Shown piece after piece: positions 15,946 to 25,154 of a DNA stretch of 64,000 bases (position 1 is the first letter of the stretch; every line of letters begins with the position of its first letter). The notes below the pieces were generated by a model that was not told the origin of the DNA, searched no databases, and saw only the letters and a list, made by a program, of their open reading frames with translations. Source of the stretch: Gallaecimonas xiamenensis 3-C-1 (lineage in GTDB: Bacteria > Pseudomonadota > Gammaproteobacteria > Enterobacterales > Gallaecimonadaceae); assembly GCF_000299915.1 (NCBI RefSeq), contig NZ_AMRI01000006.1, positions 62,001-126,000 of the forward strand, in the 5' to 3' direction. The position numbers and the translations under genes were made by a program.

Positions 15946-17825
15946 CAATCCTCCAGATAGGTGTAGCCGTGGATACCGGCTTCGAGCTCGGCGCTGAACT
16001 GCTGGCGCTCGCTGTCGGTCAGGTTGGCGGCGGCCAACTGGCGGCGGTACCCCTGGATCAGGCCCTTGGGATCGAAGTTCACGTAACGGAGCACGTCCGC
16101 CACTGTGTCGCCCTTGTGGGCGGCGTCGAAGCGGTAGCCGTCTGCGGTCAGCTGCACGTGCACCGAGTCGGTGTCGCCGAACAGGTTGTGCAGGTCACCG
16201 AGGATCTCCTGGTAGGCACCCACCATGAAGAAGCCGATATGGTACTCGTCCCCGGGCTGGTAGCCGGTCAGAGGCAGGCTGGACTCAATGCCTTCGGCGT
16301 CCACGTATTCGCGGATCTGGCCGTCGGAGTCGCAGGTGATGTCCTGGATGATGGCGCGGGCGCTGGGGGCTTCCCCCAGGCGGCTGACCGGCATGATCGG
16401 GAACAGCTGGTCGATGCCCCATACGTCCGGGGTGCTCTGGAACAACGAGAAGTTGCAGAACAGCTTGTCGGCCAGCTTCTCGTTGAGTTCGTCCAGCACC
16501 GGGCGGTGGGCGCGGCTGCGGGGATTGAGCTGGTCGCGCACCCCACGGCAGATGGCAAAGTACATCTGCTCGGCCAGGGCCCATTCGCCGATTTTCAGCA
16601 GGCCATGGGTGTACATGCTGTGGGCTTCGGACAGGAAATAGACGGCGTCGTGGTAGTTTTCCAGGGGCGGCTCGTCGTGGATCAGGTCCAGGGTACGCCA
16701 CAGGTCACGCAGCACGGCGGGGGCGTCTTCGGCCGGTTCGTCGAACTGGCGCTCGCCGGGGGCGCGCTCCACGTCGATGACGTTGGTCACCAGTACCGCA
16801 TGGTGGGCGGTCATGGCGCGGCCGGATTCGGTGATCACGTCCGGCTCGGGCAGGTCACGGGCGCTGCAGATCTCCTTGAGGGCGTAAATCACCTTGGCGG
16901 CGTACTCGTCCACTGTGTAGTTCATGGAGCAGTTGCCACGAGAGCGGGAGCCTTCGTAGTCCACGCCCAGGCCGCCACCCACGTCCACCACGTCCAGGGG
17001 CACACCCAGTTCGCGCAGCTCGGCGTAGTAGCGGGCGCACTCTTTAAGGGCACCCTGGAAGTCCTGGATGTTGGCGATCTGGGAGCCGATGTGGAAGTGC
17101 ACCAGTTTCAGGCAGTCGAGCTTGCCGGCGGCGCGCAGCATGTCTACCGCTTCCAGTACCTGGTGGGCGGCCAGGCCGAATTTGCCTTTCTCGCCACCGG
17201 AGTTCTGCCAGCGGCCCTTGCCCACGGAGTTCAGGCGCACCCGCACCCCTACCAGGGGGTCTATGCCCATGTCCTTGCTCTCATTGAGCAGCTTTTTCAG
17301 CTCGGACAGCTTTTCCACCACCACATAGACCTTGTGGCCCAGGCGGCGGCCAATCAGGGCCAGGCGCAGGAACTCGGAGTCCTTGTAGCCGTTGCAGACC
17401 ATGGTGATGGGCCTGGTGGCCACGCCCAGGATCGCCATCAGCTCCGGCTTGGAACCGGCTTCCAGGCCCACATGGGGGCTGGCGGCCAGCAGGCCTTCGA
17501 CTACCGATTTTTGCTGGTTGACCTTGATGGGGTAGACGGCATGGTAGTTGCCGCTGTACTCAAAGTTGTCCACCGCCTTGGCAAAGGCGCTGGTCAGGCG
17601 TTTGACCCGGTCGGTGAGGATGTCGTTGAAACGCACCAGCACCGGCAGGGACAGGCCCTGGTCTTTGAGATCCTGTACCAAATCGGATAATCGGACACCG
17701 GCTCTGTTACGGTTTCGATCGGGGAAGGCAACCAGTTCACCCTGGTTGTCGATGTCGAAATAACCGTCGCTCCAATGGGCGACACCGTAGAGATTGCGGG
17801 CTTTGTCCAGAGTCCAGTTTGGCAT
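15945..17825 (-). CDS. speA: Biosynthetic arginine decarboxylase
   Basis: 626 aa, fold III PLP decarboxylase. YPIKVNQQKSVVEGLL near residue 100 carries the PLP lysine; VDVGGGLGVDYEGSRS is the glycine-rich phosphate-binding loop; the C-terminal half gives the dimer-site segments. It converts arginine to agmatine, the first step of putrescine synthesis. It lies back to back with speE, so both ends of the polyamine route sit at one divergent promoter region. The acyltransferase pair follows in the same transcript. Confidence 0.95.
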   Translation of the reverse strand: MPNWTLDKARNLYGVAHWSDGYFDIDNQGELVAFPDRNRNRAGVRLSDLVQDLKDQGLSLPVLVRFNDILTDRVKRLTSAFAKAVDNFEYSGNYHAVYPIKVNQQKSVVEGLLAASPHVGLEAGSKPELMAILGVATRPITMVCNGYKDSEFLRLALIGRRLGHKVYVVVEKLSELKKLLNESKDMGIDPLVGVRVRLNSVGKGRWQNSGGEKGKFGLAAHQVLEAVDMLRAAGKLDCLKLVHFHIGSQIANIQDFQGALKECARYYAELRELGVPLDVVDVGGGLGVDYEGSRSRGNCSMNYTVDEYAAKVIYALKEICSARDLPEPDVITESGRAMTAHHAVLVTNVIDVERAPGERQFDEPAEDAPAVLRDLWRTLDLIHDEPPLENYHDAVYFLSEAHSMYTHGLLKIGEWALAEQMYFAICRGVRDQLNPRSRAHRPVLDELNEKLADKLFCNFSLFQSTPDVWGIDQLFPIMPVSRLGEAPSARAIIQDITCDSDGQIREYVDAEGIESSLPLTGYQPGDEYHIGFFMVGAYQEILGDLHNLFGDTDSVHVQLTADGYRFDAAHKGDTVADVLRYVNFDPKGLIQGYRRQLAAANLTDSERQQFSAELEAGIHGYTYLED

Positions 17826-17914
17826 CAGTAGCAGCTCCTATGGCCGCAGGGAATTTTAGGGGGCGTATTGTAATGTTCCCCCCGTTCACATGCAGCTAAA
17901 ATGTGCGCAAAATT

Positions 17915-17946
17915 CATTGTGCCCGCCTAGCCTCAGAGGCACAATG
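17915..17946. promoter_or_regulatory. 9-bp inverted repeat in the speE leader, candidate attenuator or operator
   Basis: CATTGTGCC at 17915-17923 and GGCACAATG at 17938-17946 are exact reverse complements around a 14-bp loop. A run of eight T (within 17953-17960) follows about 6 bp later on the plus strand, so the element could act as an attenuating terminator before speE. It could also be a protein-binding site in the 161-bp speA-speE gap. Confidence 0.4.
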
Positions 17947-17986
17947 CGCGCTCTTTTTTTCGCCCTCGTCGATGGAGACAGAAAAC

Positions 17987-18844
17987 ATGTCACAACTGGA
18001 CGCCAAGCAGTGGTTCACCGAGGTCAGCGACCGTGACGGCAGCGCCTTTTCCCTGCGGATCACCGACCACCTGGAAACCCGCCAATCCCAGTGGCAGACC
18101 ACTGCCATGTACGACACCACGGATTGGGGCAAACTGATGGTGATCGACGGTTGCACCATGGTGTCCAGCCGCGACAATTTCCTCTACCACGAAATGATGA
18201 GCCACCCGGCCCTGTACACCCACAGCGACCCGAAAGTGGTGGTGATCATCGGCGGTGGCGACTGCGGTACCCTGCGCGAAGTGCTCAAGCACCCCGGCGT
18301 TGAGCAGGCAGTGCAGATCGACATCGACGAAAACGTCACCCGCCTGTCCGAGATCTACTTCCCGGAACTGTGCGAGTCCAACGACGACCCCCGCGCCCAG
18401 CTCAAGTTCATCGACGGTATCCAGTGGATGAAAGACCGCGATAGCGCTTCCGTGGACATCATCATCGTCGACTCCACCGACCCGGTAGGCCCGGCCGAAG
18501 GCCTCTTTAACTGCGCCTTCTACCAAGAGTGCCTGCGCGCCCTGCGCCCCGGCGGCATCCTGGTACAGCAGTCCGAAAGCCCGCTGCTGCACATCAAGCT
18601 GATCCAGGAAATGCGCTCCGAGATGGCCAAGGCCGGCTTTGACGCCTTCCAGACCCTGCCTTTCCCCCAGCCCCTGTACCCCTCCGGCTGGTGGAGCTGC
18701 ACCCTGGCCCGCAAGGGCGACAGCTTCGGAGACTTCCGCCGCGACGCGGCCGATGCCCAAAGCTTTGAGACCCTGTACTACAACAGCGGTATCCACCAAG
18801 GCGCCATGGCCCTGCCCAACTTTATGAAAAAGGCCCTGGGTTAA
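17987..18844 (+). CDS. speE: Spermidine synthase (polyamine aminopropyltransferase)
   Basis: 285 aa, close to E. coli SpeE. VVVIIGGGDCGTLREVLKH is the decarboxylated-SAM binding loop, DIDENVTRL follows, and IIIVDSTDPVGPAEGLF holds the catalytic Asp of the D-S-[ST]-D-P motif. Transfers an aminopropyl group from decarboxylated SAM to putrescine. The start at 17987 is preceded by GGAG at good spacing; in-frame ATGs further upstream overlap the leader hairpin and are not preferred. Terminator follows. Confidence 0.94.
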   Translation: MSQLDAKQWFTEVSDRDGSAFSLRITDHLETRQSQWQTTAMYDTTDWGKLMVIDGCTMVSSRDNFLYHEMMSHPALYTHSDPKVVVIIGGGDCGTLREVLKHPGVEQAVQIDIDENVTRLSEIYFPELCESNDDPRAQLKFIDGIQWMKDRDSASVDIIIVDSTDPVGPAEGLFNCAFYQECLRALRPGGILVQQSESPLLHIKLIQEMRSEMAKAGFDAFQTLPFPQPLYPSGWWSCTLARKGDSFGDFRRDAADAQSFETLYYNSGIHQGAMALPNFMKKALG

Positions 18845-18858
18845 TCCCGGCCAGCCCC

Positions 18859-18885
18859 AAAAAAGCGCGCTTCGGCGCGCTTTTT
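18859..18885 (+). terminator. Rho-independent terminator after speE
   Basis: AAAAGCGCGC / GCGCGCTTTT stem with a TTCG tetraloop and T-run, 15 bp past the stop codon. Confidence 0.9.
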
Positions 18886-18928
18886 CATTTGGTATAGTGC
18901 CAAGACCAGTCCAGTTTGGGAGGCGCCC

Positions 18929-19564
18929 ATGATTGCCTCATTCGATGTCGACGCCCAGCGCACCTTCACCCCCCTTTGCCCGGGGGAGCTGCCGGTACCG
19001 GGGGGCGACGAGATCGCCGACGAACTCAACGCCCAGGCGGCCCTGGCCGACCTGCGCATCGCCTCCAAGGACGCCCACAACCCCAACGCCAAATGGGTGG
19101 TGGCCCGCCACGACCAGATGCTCCAGCCCCTGGATCACCCGGACTCCGACCTTACCTGGGTGCGCCACGCCGAAGCCGGTAGCGAAGGCTTTGAGCTTAT
19201 CCCCGGCCTGCCGGCCCCCGAACACTACGACTTCCTGGTCTACAAAGGGGTGGAAAACCACATGCACCCCTACGGCGCCTGCTACCACGACCTCAAGGAG
19301 CGGATCTCCACCGGCGTTATCGAATGGCTGCGGTACCGTCAGGTGAACACTGTGTTGGTGGGGGGACTGGCCCTGGATTTCTGTGTTAAAACCACAGCCT
19401 TGCAACTGGCCAAGGCCGGTTTCAAGGTGTACCTCAACCTGGCAGCCTGCCGCGCCATCAGTGATGACGGCGCCATCGAGGCCTGCCGGGCCATGGTCGA
19501 GGCCGGGATCCGCCTGGTCGACAATGCCGGGGAGCTGGCATTGCAACTGCAAAAGGATGCTTGA
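18929..19564 (+). CDS. pncA: Nicotinamidase
   Basis: 211 aa cysteine hydrolase of the isochorismatase-like fold, near the length of E. coli PncA. Triad: Asp in FDVDAQRTF (residue about 8), Lys in FLVYKGVENH, and the nucleophile Cys in GLALDFCVKTTALQL. Metal ligands fit DAHNP and the WVRH segment. It turns nicotinamide into nicotinate for NAD salvage. The next gene encodes the enzyme that uses nicotinate, with one base between the stop and start codons. Confidence 0.92.
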   Translation: MIASFDVDAQRTFTPLCPGELPVPGGDEIADELNAQAALADLRIASKDAHNPNAKWVVARHDQMLQPLDHPDSDLTWVRHAEAGSEGFELIPGLPAPEHYDFLVYKGVENHMHPYGACYHDLKERISTGVIEWLRYRQVNTVLVGGLALDFCVKTTALQLAKAGFKVYLNLAACRAISDDGAIEACRAMVEAGIRLVDNAGELALQLQKDA

Positions 19565-19565
19565 G

Positions 19566-20795
19566 ATGTTTGGACGAACCGCCGTGCAAAGCCTGCTGGA
19601 CACCGATTTCTACAAACTCACCATGCAGCAGGCCTACCTGCATCAGCAACCCAACACCCAGGCCCGCTGGACCTTCCGCTGCCGCAGCGACGAAGATCTC
19701 AGCCCCTATGTGGCGCCCTTGCGGGACGAGTTCGAGGCCCTGGCCCAGCTCTATGCCACCGAAGACCAGCTGGCCCACCTGCGCCAGCACTACCCCTTCT
19801 TGAAGCCCGACTACCTGGAATTCCTGCGGCTGTTCCGCTTCAACCCCAACTTCCTGAAAGTCAGCACCCAGGACGGCCAGCTGGTGATCGAAGCCAACGG
19901 CCCGCTGCTGCACGTATCGCCCCTGGAAATACCGGTGCTGGCGGCCATCTCCGAGGTGCGCAACCGCCACCGCTACCCGGAAGTCACCGCCGAGGTGATC
20001 CACAAAAGCACCCAGGGCAAAATTCGCCAGCTGGAAGCCTTCGGTGACAAGGTGGATTTGAGCGACTTTCTCTTTACCGACTTCGGCACCCGCCGCCGCT
20101 TCAGCTTCGGCGCACAGAAACTGGTGCTGGAACAGATCAAAGCCGCCTTGCCCCAGCATTTTGCAGGCACCTCCAACCCGCACCTGGCCCGGGAGCTGGG
20201 GCTGCGCTGCCAGGGCACCATGGCCCACGAGTGGTTGCAAAGTCACCAGGCCCTCAATTACCGCTTGGTGGACAGCCAGAAGATGGCCCTGGAGAACTGG
20301 GTCAAGGAATACCGGGGCGACCTGGGGGTGGCCCTGACCGACGTCATAGGTGTGGACGCCTTCTGCCGGGATCTGGACCGTTACCTTGCCAAGCTCTACG
20401 ACGGCTTTCGCCATGACAGCGGCGACCCCATCGCCTGGGGCGAGAAGATCATTGCCCGCCTGGAACAGCTGGACGTGGACCCCCTGGCCAAGCGCCTGGT
20501 GTTCTCGGACGGCCTCAACTTCGAACGGGCGGTGCAGATCTACAGCCACTTTCGCGGCCGCATCAACACCGCCTTTGGTATCGGCACCTGGCTGATGGGG
20601 GATTTCGGGGTCAACGAACCCATGAATATCGTCATGAAGCTGACCCGCCTCAACGGCCAGCCGGTGGCCAAGATCTCCGACAGCCCCGGCAAGACCATGT
20701 GCGACGACGAAAACTTCCTGCGCTACCTGATGCAGGTGTTCGAGGTACAGGGCTCGGTGCAAAGCCAGGTGCTGGCCCAGTTCAATCCCCACTAA
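19566..20795 (+). CDS. pncB: Nicotinate phosphoribosyltransferase
   Basis: 409 aa (E. coli 400). Starts RTAVQSLLDTDFYKLTMQQAYL, the usual PncB opening. The region TSNPHLARELGLRCQGTMAHEW contains the family His and the PRPP-proximal residues; FRHDSGDPIAWG and FSDGLNF line the active site. It joins nicotinate to PRPP with ATP hydrolysis, giving nicotinate mononucleotide. Coupled to pncA; an in-frame start further upstream would lie inside pncA and is rejected. Confidence 0.94.
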   Translation: MFGRTAVQSLLDTDFYKLTMQQAYLHQQPNTQARWTFRCRSDEDLSPYVAPLRDEFEALAQLYATEDQLAHLRQHYPFLKPDYLEFLRLFRFNPNFLKVSTQDGQLVIEANGPLLHVSPLEIPVLAAISEVRNRHRYPEVTAEVIHKSTQGKIRQLEAFGDKVDLSDFLFTDFGTRRRFSFGAQKLVLEQIKAALPQHFAGTSNPHLARELGLRCQGTMAHEWLQSHQALNYRLVDSQKMALENWVKEYRGDLGVALTDVIGVDAFCRDLDRYLAKLYDGFRHDSGDPIAWGEKIIARLEQLDVDPLAKRLVFSDGLNFERAVQIYSHFRGRINTAFGIGTWLMGDFGVNEPMNIVMKLTRLNGQPVAKISDSPGKTMCDDENFLRYLMQVFEVQGSVQSQVLAQFNPH

Positions 20796-20798
20796 TGA

Positions 20799-20826
20799 AA
20801 AAGCCGCCCAGAGGGCGGCTTTTTTA
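20799..20826. terminator. Bidirectional terminator after pncB
   Basis: AAGCCGCCC / GGGCGGCTT stem with a short AGA loop, A-run before and six T after. The convergent fatty acid hydroxylase gene ends inside its right edge. Confidence 0.88.
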
Positions 20827-21948
20827 CTTCTTGAACCAACTCTTAAAGGGGTAGAGGAACTGGCCGACGATGCCGTCCGGGATGTGGTCGGACACTGTGC
20901 CGTAGCGGCTGGCCAGGGTCTTTGGCATCAGCACTGTGCCAAACAGCACGTCATAGATGGGCAGGAAACCGGCGTAGTTCTTGTCGATGGCCATGTCTTC
21001 CGAGGAGTGGTGCCAATGGTGGAACTCGGGGGTGGCCAACAGCCAGCGCAGCCCGGGGAAGCGAAAGCGCACATTGGCGTGGATGAAGATGGCGTGGAAG
21101 GAGATGAACACCAGGTAGGCGTACACCGCCGAGGGGGCAAAGCCCAGCACGAAGATCGGCAGGTAACCGGCCAGGCGGTTCACCAGGATCTCGAAGAGAT
21201 GCAGCCGTGAAGAGGCCAGCCAGTTCATCTGCTCGGTGGAATGGTGGATGGCGTGGATCTTCCAAAGGGCCGGGATCTCATGCATGGCCCTGTGGATCCA
21301 ATAGGTACCCAGGTCCACCACCAGCAGGATCTCGATAAACTGCAGCCATATGGGCTGGGACGCCACCCACAGCTGCAACTCCCAGGTGCTGACTTCGTGG
21401 AGATAGACCTGCACCGGTATCACGGTGAAAAAGCTGATGAGCTGCACGCCCATGTGGCTGAACATGAAGTACTTGAGGTCGGTTATCCAGCCTTTGCGCA
21501 GGATGCTCTGGGCCGGGTCCTTGGGGAAGGCCCGCTCCAGGGGGATAAACACCAGGGCCAGGATCACCAGGGTCAGCACGAAGTAGTCCAGGCCTACATA
21601 GAGGTTACGGCTGTCGATGTCGGGGGCCTCGATATGGCCGGAGCCCACCAGGGCCGCCGCCACCGCCAGGGCCATGCCGGTCAGGCCATAGCCCGCCGAC
21701 TGGTGGCGCATCATCGAGTAGAGGCCGAAGCCAAAGCCAAGGGCGATGGATAACTGCAATAGGGCCTTGAGCCAGGCAGCATTATAGAAGCCGCGAAATT
21801 CGGGGGTGGTGAACAGATCGGGCATCAAAAAACATAGGGCGCCCATCAGCGACAGGGTGCCCAGGAAGATCGACAGGGTGGCGCTGCCTTTACCCTGGCC
21901 TGGGGTCAGGTCCACCTCTTCGTACTTGTCTCTCAGTGCTTTGCTCAT
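20824..21948 (-). CDS. Sterol desaturase / fatty acid hydroxylase family membrane di-iron protein
   Basis: 374 aa with about 8 hydrophobic segments in the first 240 residues. The histidine boxes that hold two irons are intact: HRAMH, HAIHHSTEQMN, and ATPEFHHWHHSSED. Enzymes of this family hydroxylate or desaturate lipids in the inner membrane using O2. The substrate is not evident; bacterial relatives act on lipid A, carotenoids or sterols. Single gene with a long gap-free start at 21948. Confidence 0.85.
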   Translation of the reverse strand: MSKALRDKYEEVDLTPGQGKGSATLSIFLGTLSLMGALCFLMPDLFTTPEFRGFYNAAWLKALLQLSIALGFGFGLYSMMRHQSAGYGLTGMALAVAAALVGSGHIEAPDIDSRNLYVGLDYFVLTLVILALVFIPLERAFPKDPAQSILRKGWITDLKYFMFSHMGVQLISFFTVIPVQVYLHEVSTWELQLWVASQPIWLQFIEILLVVDLGTYWIHRAMHEIPALWKIHAIHHSTEQMNWLASSRLHLFEILVNRLAGYLPIFVLGFAPSAVYAYLVFISFHAIFIHANVRFRFPGLRWLLATPEFHHWHHSSEDMAIDKNYAGFLPIYDVLFGTVLMPKTLASRYGTVSDHIPDGIVGQFLYPFKSWFKK

Positions 21949-22020
21949 GGTCGTCCTCTGGTCTCCGTCCTTGGATGGGCCAAGCCTACCAGAAAGCCGG
22001 GGAAAGCTGCACTGACCAGG

Positions 22021-23541
22021 TCAGGGCAGCGCCCCCAACAATCGGTCCATGGCCCGGTACTGCATGGCCTCCGCCAGGTGTTGTTGGCTGATGCCCTCGA
22101 CCTGTTGCCAGTCGGCCAGGGTCCTGGCCACCTTCAGCAGTTTGTGATGGACCCGGGCCGACAAGCCCAGGGCCTGCAAGGTGCTGTCAAACCACTGGGC
22201 CAACTCAGGCGCCAACTGGCAGGCCAGGCGCAGGGCTTCTCCTTCCAGATCGGCATTGAGGCAGCCCTGGCGGGCCCGCTGCCGCGCCTGGCAGGCCGCC
22301 ACCCGGCGACAGAGTTCGGCCATGTCGGGGCCGCTCTGCTGCTGGCCGCTGAAACTGCCCGGCGGCAACATGGCTACCTCTACCTGCAGGTCGATGCGGT
22401 CCAAGAAAGGGCCGGACAGCCGCCCCAGATAGCGGCGGATCTGCTCCGGGCTGCAACGGCAGGGGCGGCGCGGGTTGCCGAAATGGCCGCAAGGGCAGGG
22501 GTTGGCGGCCGCCACCAGCCGAAAGCGGGCCGGGAAACGGGCCTGCTGGGCCGCCCTGCTGATACTGACTTCGCCGGTTTCCATGGGCTCGCGCAGGCTG
22601 TCCAATACCTTGCGGTCGTACTCGGCCAGCTCGTCGAGAAAAAGCACGCCGCTGTGGGCCAGGGAGATCTCGCCGGGCCTGGGCACGGAACCGCCCCCCA
22701 CCAAAGCCACCGCCGAGGCAGTATGGTGAGGGGTACGCCAGGGGGGCTGGCGCCAGCTGCCGTTATCCCGGGGTTTACCTGCCAGGGAATGGATGGCGGC
22801 GCTTTCCTGGGCCTGGGCTTCTTCCAGGGGCGGCAGCAGCCCCGGCAGGCGCCGGGCCAGCATGCTCTTGCCGGTGCCGGGAGGGCCGATAAAGAGCAGG
22901 TGATGGCCACCGGCGGCTGCCACCATCAGCGCCCGCTTGGCCTGGGCCTGGCCCACCACGTCGTTTAAGGACAGGGGCGGCGGTATAGGGGCAGCGTCTA
23001 CCTGGCAAGAAGGGGCTATGGGCAGGGCCTGTTGGCCGGCCAAGTGGGCGCAGACCGCCAGCAGGGACGGGGCGCCATGGGCTTTGAGGGCCGGCAGCAG
23101 TTGGGCTTCGCCCTGGTTGGCGTCGGGATAAAAGGCGCTGCGGCCAGCCTGCTGGCAGGCCAACAGGGCCGGCAACAGCCCTTGGCAGGGCCTGAGCTCG
23201 CCGGACAGGGCCAGCTCCCCGTAAAACTCCAGGCTGTTGTTGTCCCCCTGGGGCAACTGCTGGGAGGCCTGCAGAATGCCAAGGGCGATGGCCAAATCGA
23301 AACGCCCCCCTTCCTTGGGCAGCTCGGCCGGGGCCAGGTTCACGGTGATGCGGCGGGCCGGGAATTCGAAGCCGGCGTTAAGGATGGCGGCCCTGACCCT
23401 TTCCCTGGCTTCACGGACCGAGGCCTCGGGCAGGCCCACCAGGGCAAAGGCCGGCAGGCCGTTGCCTATATCCACCTCCACCGTTACCAGGGGGGCGTCC
23501 ATCCCCAACTGGGCCCGGCAGTAAAGGGTTGCAAGCGCCAT
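22021..23541 (-). CDS. comM: YifB/ComM family Mg-chelatase-like AAA+ helicase
   Basis: 506 aa. N-terminal Lon-protease-like fold (MALATLYCRAQLGMDAPLVTVEVDIGNGLPAFALVGLPEASV), then the AAA+ core: Walker A GPPGTGKSMLARRLPGLLP, Walker B VLFLDELAEYDRKVLD, and ATPase sensor segments. A Cys-rich stretch, ANPCPCGHFGNPRRPCRCSPEQ, is typical of the family. In Vibrio and Haemophilus ComM is a hexameric helicase that extends branch migration during natural transformation. Presence here fits a transformable lineage but does not prove it. Confidence 0.92.
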   Translation of the reverse strand: MALATLYCRAQLGMDAPLVTVEVDIGNGLPAFALVGLPEASVREARERVRAAILNAGFEFPARRITVNLAPAELPKEGGRFDLAIALGILQASQQLPQGDNNSLEFYGELALSGELRPCQGLLPALLACQQAGRSAFYPDANQGEAQLLPALKAHGAPSLLAVCAHLAGQQALPIAPSCQVDAAPIPPPLSLNDVVGQAQAKRALMVAAAGGHHLLFIGPPGTGKSMLARRLPGLLPPLEEAQAQESAAIHSLAGKPRDNGSWRQPPWRTPHHTASAVALVGGGSVPRPGEISLAHSGVLFLDELAEYDRKVLDSLREPMETGEVSISRAAQQARFPARFRLVAAANPCPCGHFGNPRRPCRCSPEQIRRYLGRLSGPFLDRIDLQVEVAMLPPGSFSGQQQSGPDMAELCRRVAACQARQRARQGCLNADLEGEALRLACQLAPELAQWFDSTLQALGLSARVHHKLLKVARTLADWQQVEGISQQHLAEAMQYRAMDRLLGALP

Positions 23542-23580
23542 GGCGGCTCCCTGCCAGCAAGATTCCTGTCTAGATAATAG

Positions 23581-24453
23581 TCAGGGCTGGGCAGGAAGGC
23601 GGCGGCCACGGCGGCGGCTTTGCAACCGCAGTTCCTCGCTGACCGCCGTCAACTGGCTGCAATGGGACTGTTGGCAGGCCAGGCGCAGGCCCTGCTCCAG
23701 GGCCTGGTCGGTCAACAATCGCCGTTCCGCCTGTGACACCGGGGACTGGTCCACCCGGACCACACAGTCGCCGCAGCGGCCACCGCCGTCACAAGGCCCG
23801 GTGATGGGCATGCCTGCCTGCTCCAAACGCTGGGCCAGGGTACCGGGGCCGGGTGCCAGTTCCGGCAGGGCAAAGCCGTCCAGGCGGATACTGCCCTTGC
23901 GGCGGCGCTGGCGCAGCCGCTGGCCGGCCATCCAAAAGCCACTCAGCACCAGGGCGTTGGCCAGCAGGGCGGCGATTTGCACCAGGGGCTGGTTAAAGTC
24001 CTTGCCGCTGCCCCACCAATGCATGAAATGCAGCCGCAGCAACCAGGGTTGCAGCCAATGGACCAGTTCCCGGACCTTGCCGTCGTCCCCCAGGGTGACC
24101 AGGAAGCCGCCGGGCAGGCTGGTCTGCCAGCCGTGGTCTTGACGCTCCAGGGGACCAGGGGTCTGGCCGGGAAAATAGTCGTTGAGCAGCCACAGGGCTT
24201 CACCCTGGGTCAGGGGCGTCAGCACCTCGCCGTCCACCATGATGCGGGTCTTGCCCAGCAGGGTGATGGCACCCACAGAACCGACCCGGCTCTGGGGTTC
24301 GGGCAGCACCAGCTTGGCAACCGCCAGGGTTTCCGGAGCACGGGGTTTGGGTTGAGGCGGGGTAGGCAGCAGGCCCAGGCCAAGACCGGTCAACAGCCAC
24401 AGACTGAGCTGGGCCCCCACCACCAGCGCCAACAGGCGATGCCAGCGGTTCAT
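23581..24453 (-). CDS. PepSY-type membrane protein with C-terminal 2Fe-2S ferredoxin domain
   Basis: 290 aa. One N-terminal membrane helix (about 8-29), a periplasmic region (about 30-140), a second helix (about 145-175) and a cytosolic basic stretch. The C-terminal domain (about 195-275) is a plant-type [2Fe-2S] ferredoxin: GPCDGGGRCGDCVVRV supplies three cysteines (C-x5-C-x2-C) and RLACQQ the fourth. A flavin-reductase partner is not encoded nearby. Its start overlaps the stop of the next gene upstream by 4 bp. The pair looks like a membrane redox module, perhaps a ferric or quinone reductase. Confidence 0.7.
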   Translation of the reverse strand: MNRWHRLLALVVGAQLSLWLLTGLGLGLLPTPPQPKPRAPETLAVAKLVLPEPQSRVGSVGAITLLGKTRIMVDGEVLTPLTQGEALWLLNDYFPGQTPGPLERQDHGWQTSLPGGFLVTLGDDGKVRELVHWLQPWLLRLHFMHWWGSGKDFNQPLVQIAALLANALVLSGFWMAGQRLRQRRRKGSIRLDGFALPELAPGPGTLAQRLEQAGMPITGPCDGGGRCGDCVVRVDQSPVSQAERRLLTDQALEQGLRLACQQSHCSQLTAVSEELRLQSRRRGRRLPAQP

Positions 24454-25127
24454 TCCGCGCTGCTCTTAAAATGGGTGCGCAACCAGAGCAGGCAACCGCT
24501 GGCGGCCAGCAGCAGGCCGGCCAGGCTGAACAGCCGCAGCCAGGGCAAGTCGATGCGCTCCCGCTCTTGGTAATCCATGATGTGCAGCATCCAGGCGACA
24601 TCAAACCAGCGCCAATAGCGGTGACGCTGGGTCAACAGGGTGCCGGTCTGGTCGGAAAGGTAGAGGGTGGTGTCATAGCTGTCGTCGAACCGGGCCTGCC
24701 ATACCGGCAGGGCCCTGTTGCCCAGCTCCCTTGGGGCCTGGTCGCGGATTTGCCGCAGTTCCACCAGTTGGCCGTCACCTTGGTAATAGCCCTTGGCCAG
24801 GGACCCCATGTCTTCCGGCCCCAACAAAAAAGGCAGGCCGTTGGTGGCGTCCAGCAGGCTGGGGCCGCTGTCGGCCAGCACCTCGTACACCGGGTGGCCA
24901 AGGCGGGTAGTCAGGGTCAACTGGCGGGCCGAGGGTGGCAGTTTAAGGTCGGCCGGCGCCACATAGTCAGGACGCCAGGCCAACGGATAGGGGTGGGCAT
25001 CCACCAGCGGCTTGCCGTGGATAAAGTTGAGATCCATGACCACCATGTAGAGCCCGGTCAGGGTCCATACCAGCATCTGGGTACCGGTGAACCACCCCAA
25101 CCACAGGTGCCAACGACGCCACCTCAT
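24450..25127 (-). CDS. PepSY-associated TM domain protein
   Basis: 225 aa. An N-terminal helix (WHLWLGWFTGTQMLVWTLTGLYMVV), a large periplasmic PepSY-like domain (about 40-165) ending YDTTLYLSDQTGTLLTQRHRYWRWFDVAWMLHIMDYQERE, and a second helix near residue 200. The RYWRWFDVAWMLHIMD segment with its histidine is typical of PepSY_TM proteins of the siderophore-reductase type. ATG at 25127 is preferred over an in-frame TTG two codons upstream. Operon with the ferredoxin-tailed protein downstream. Confidence 0.7.
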   Translation of the reverse strand: MRWRRWHLWLGWFTGTQMLVWTLTGLYMVVMDLNFIHGKPLVDAHPYPLAWRPDYVAPADLKLPPSARQLTLTTRLGHPVYEVLADSGPSLLDATNGLPFLLGPEDMGSLAKGYYQGDGQLVELRQIRDQAPRELGNRALPVWQARFDDSYDTTLYLSDQTGTLLTQRHRYWRWFDVAWMLHIMDYQERERIDLPWLRLFSLAGLLLAASGCLLWLRTHFKSSAE

Positions 25128-25154
25128 ACCCAATCACACCCCTTGGCGCCGCGC

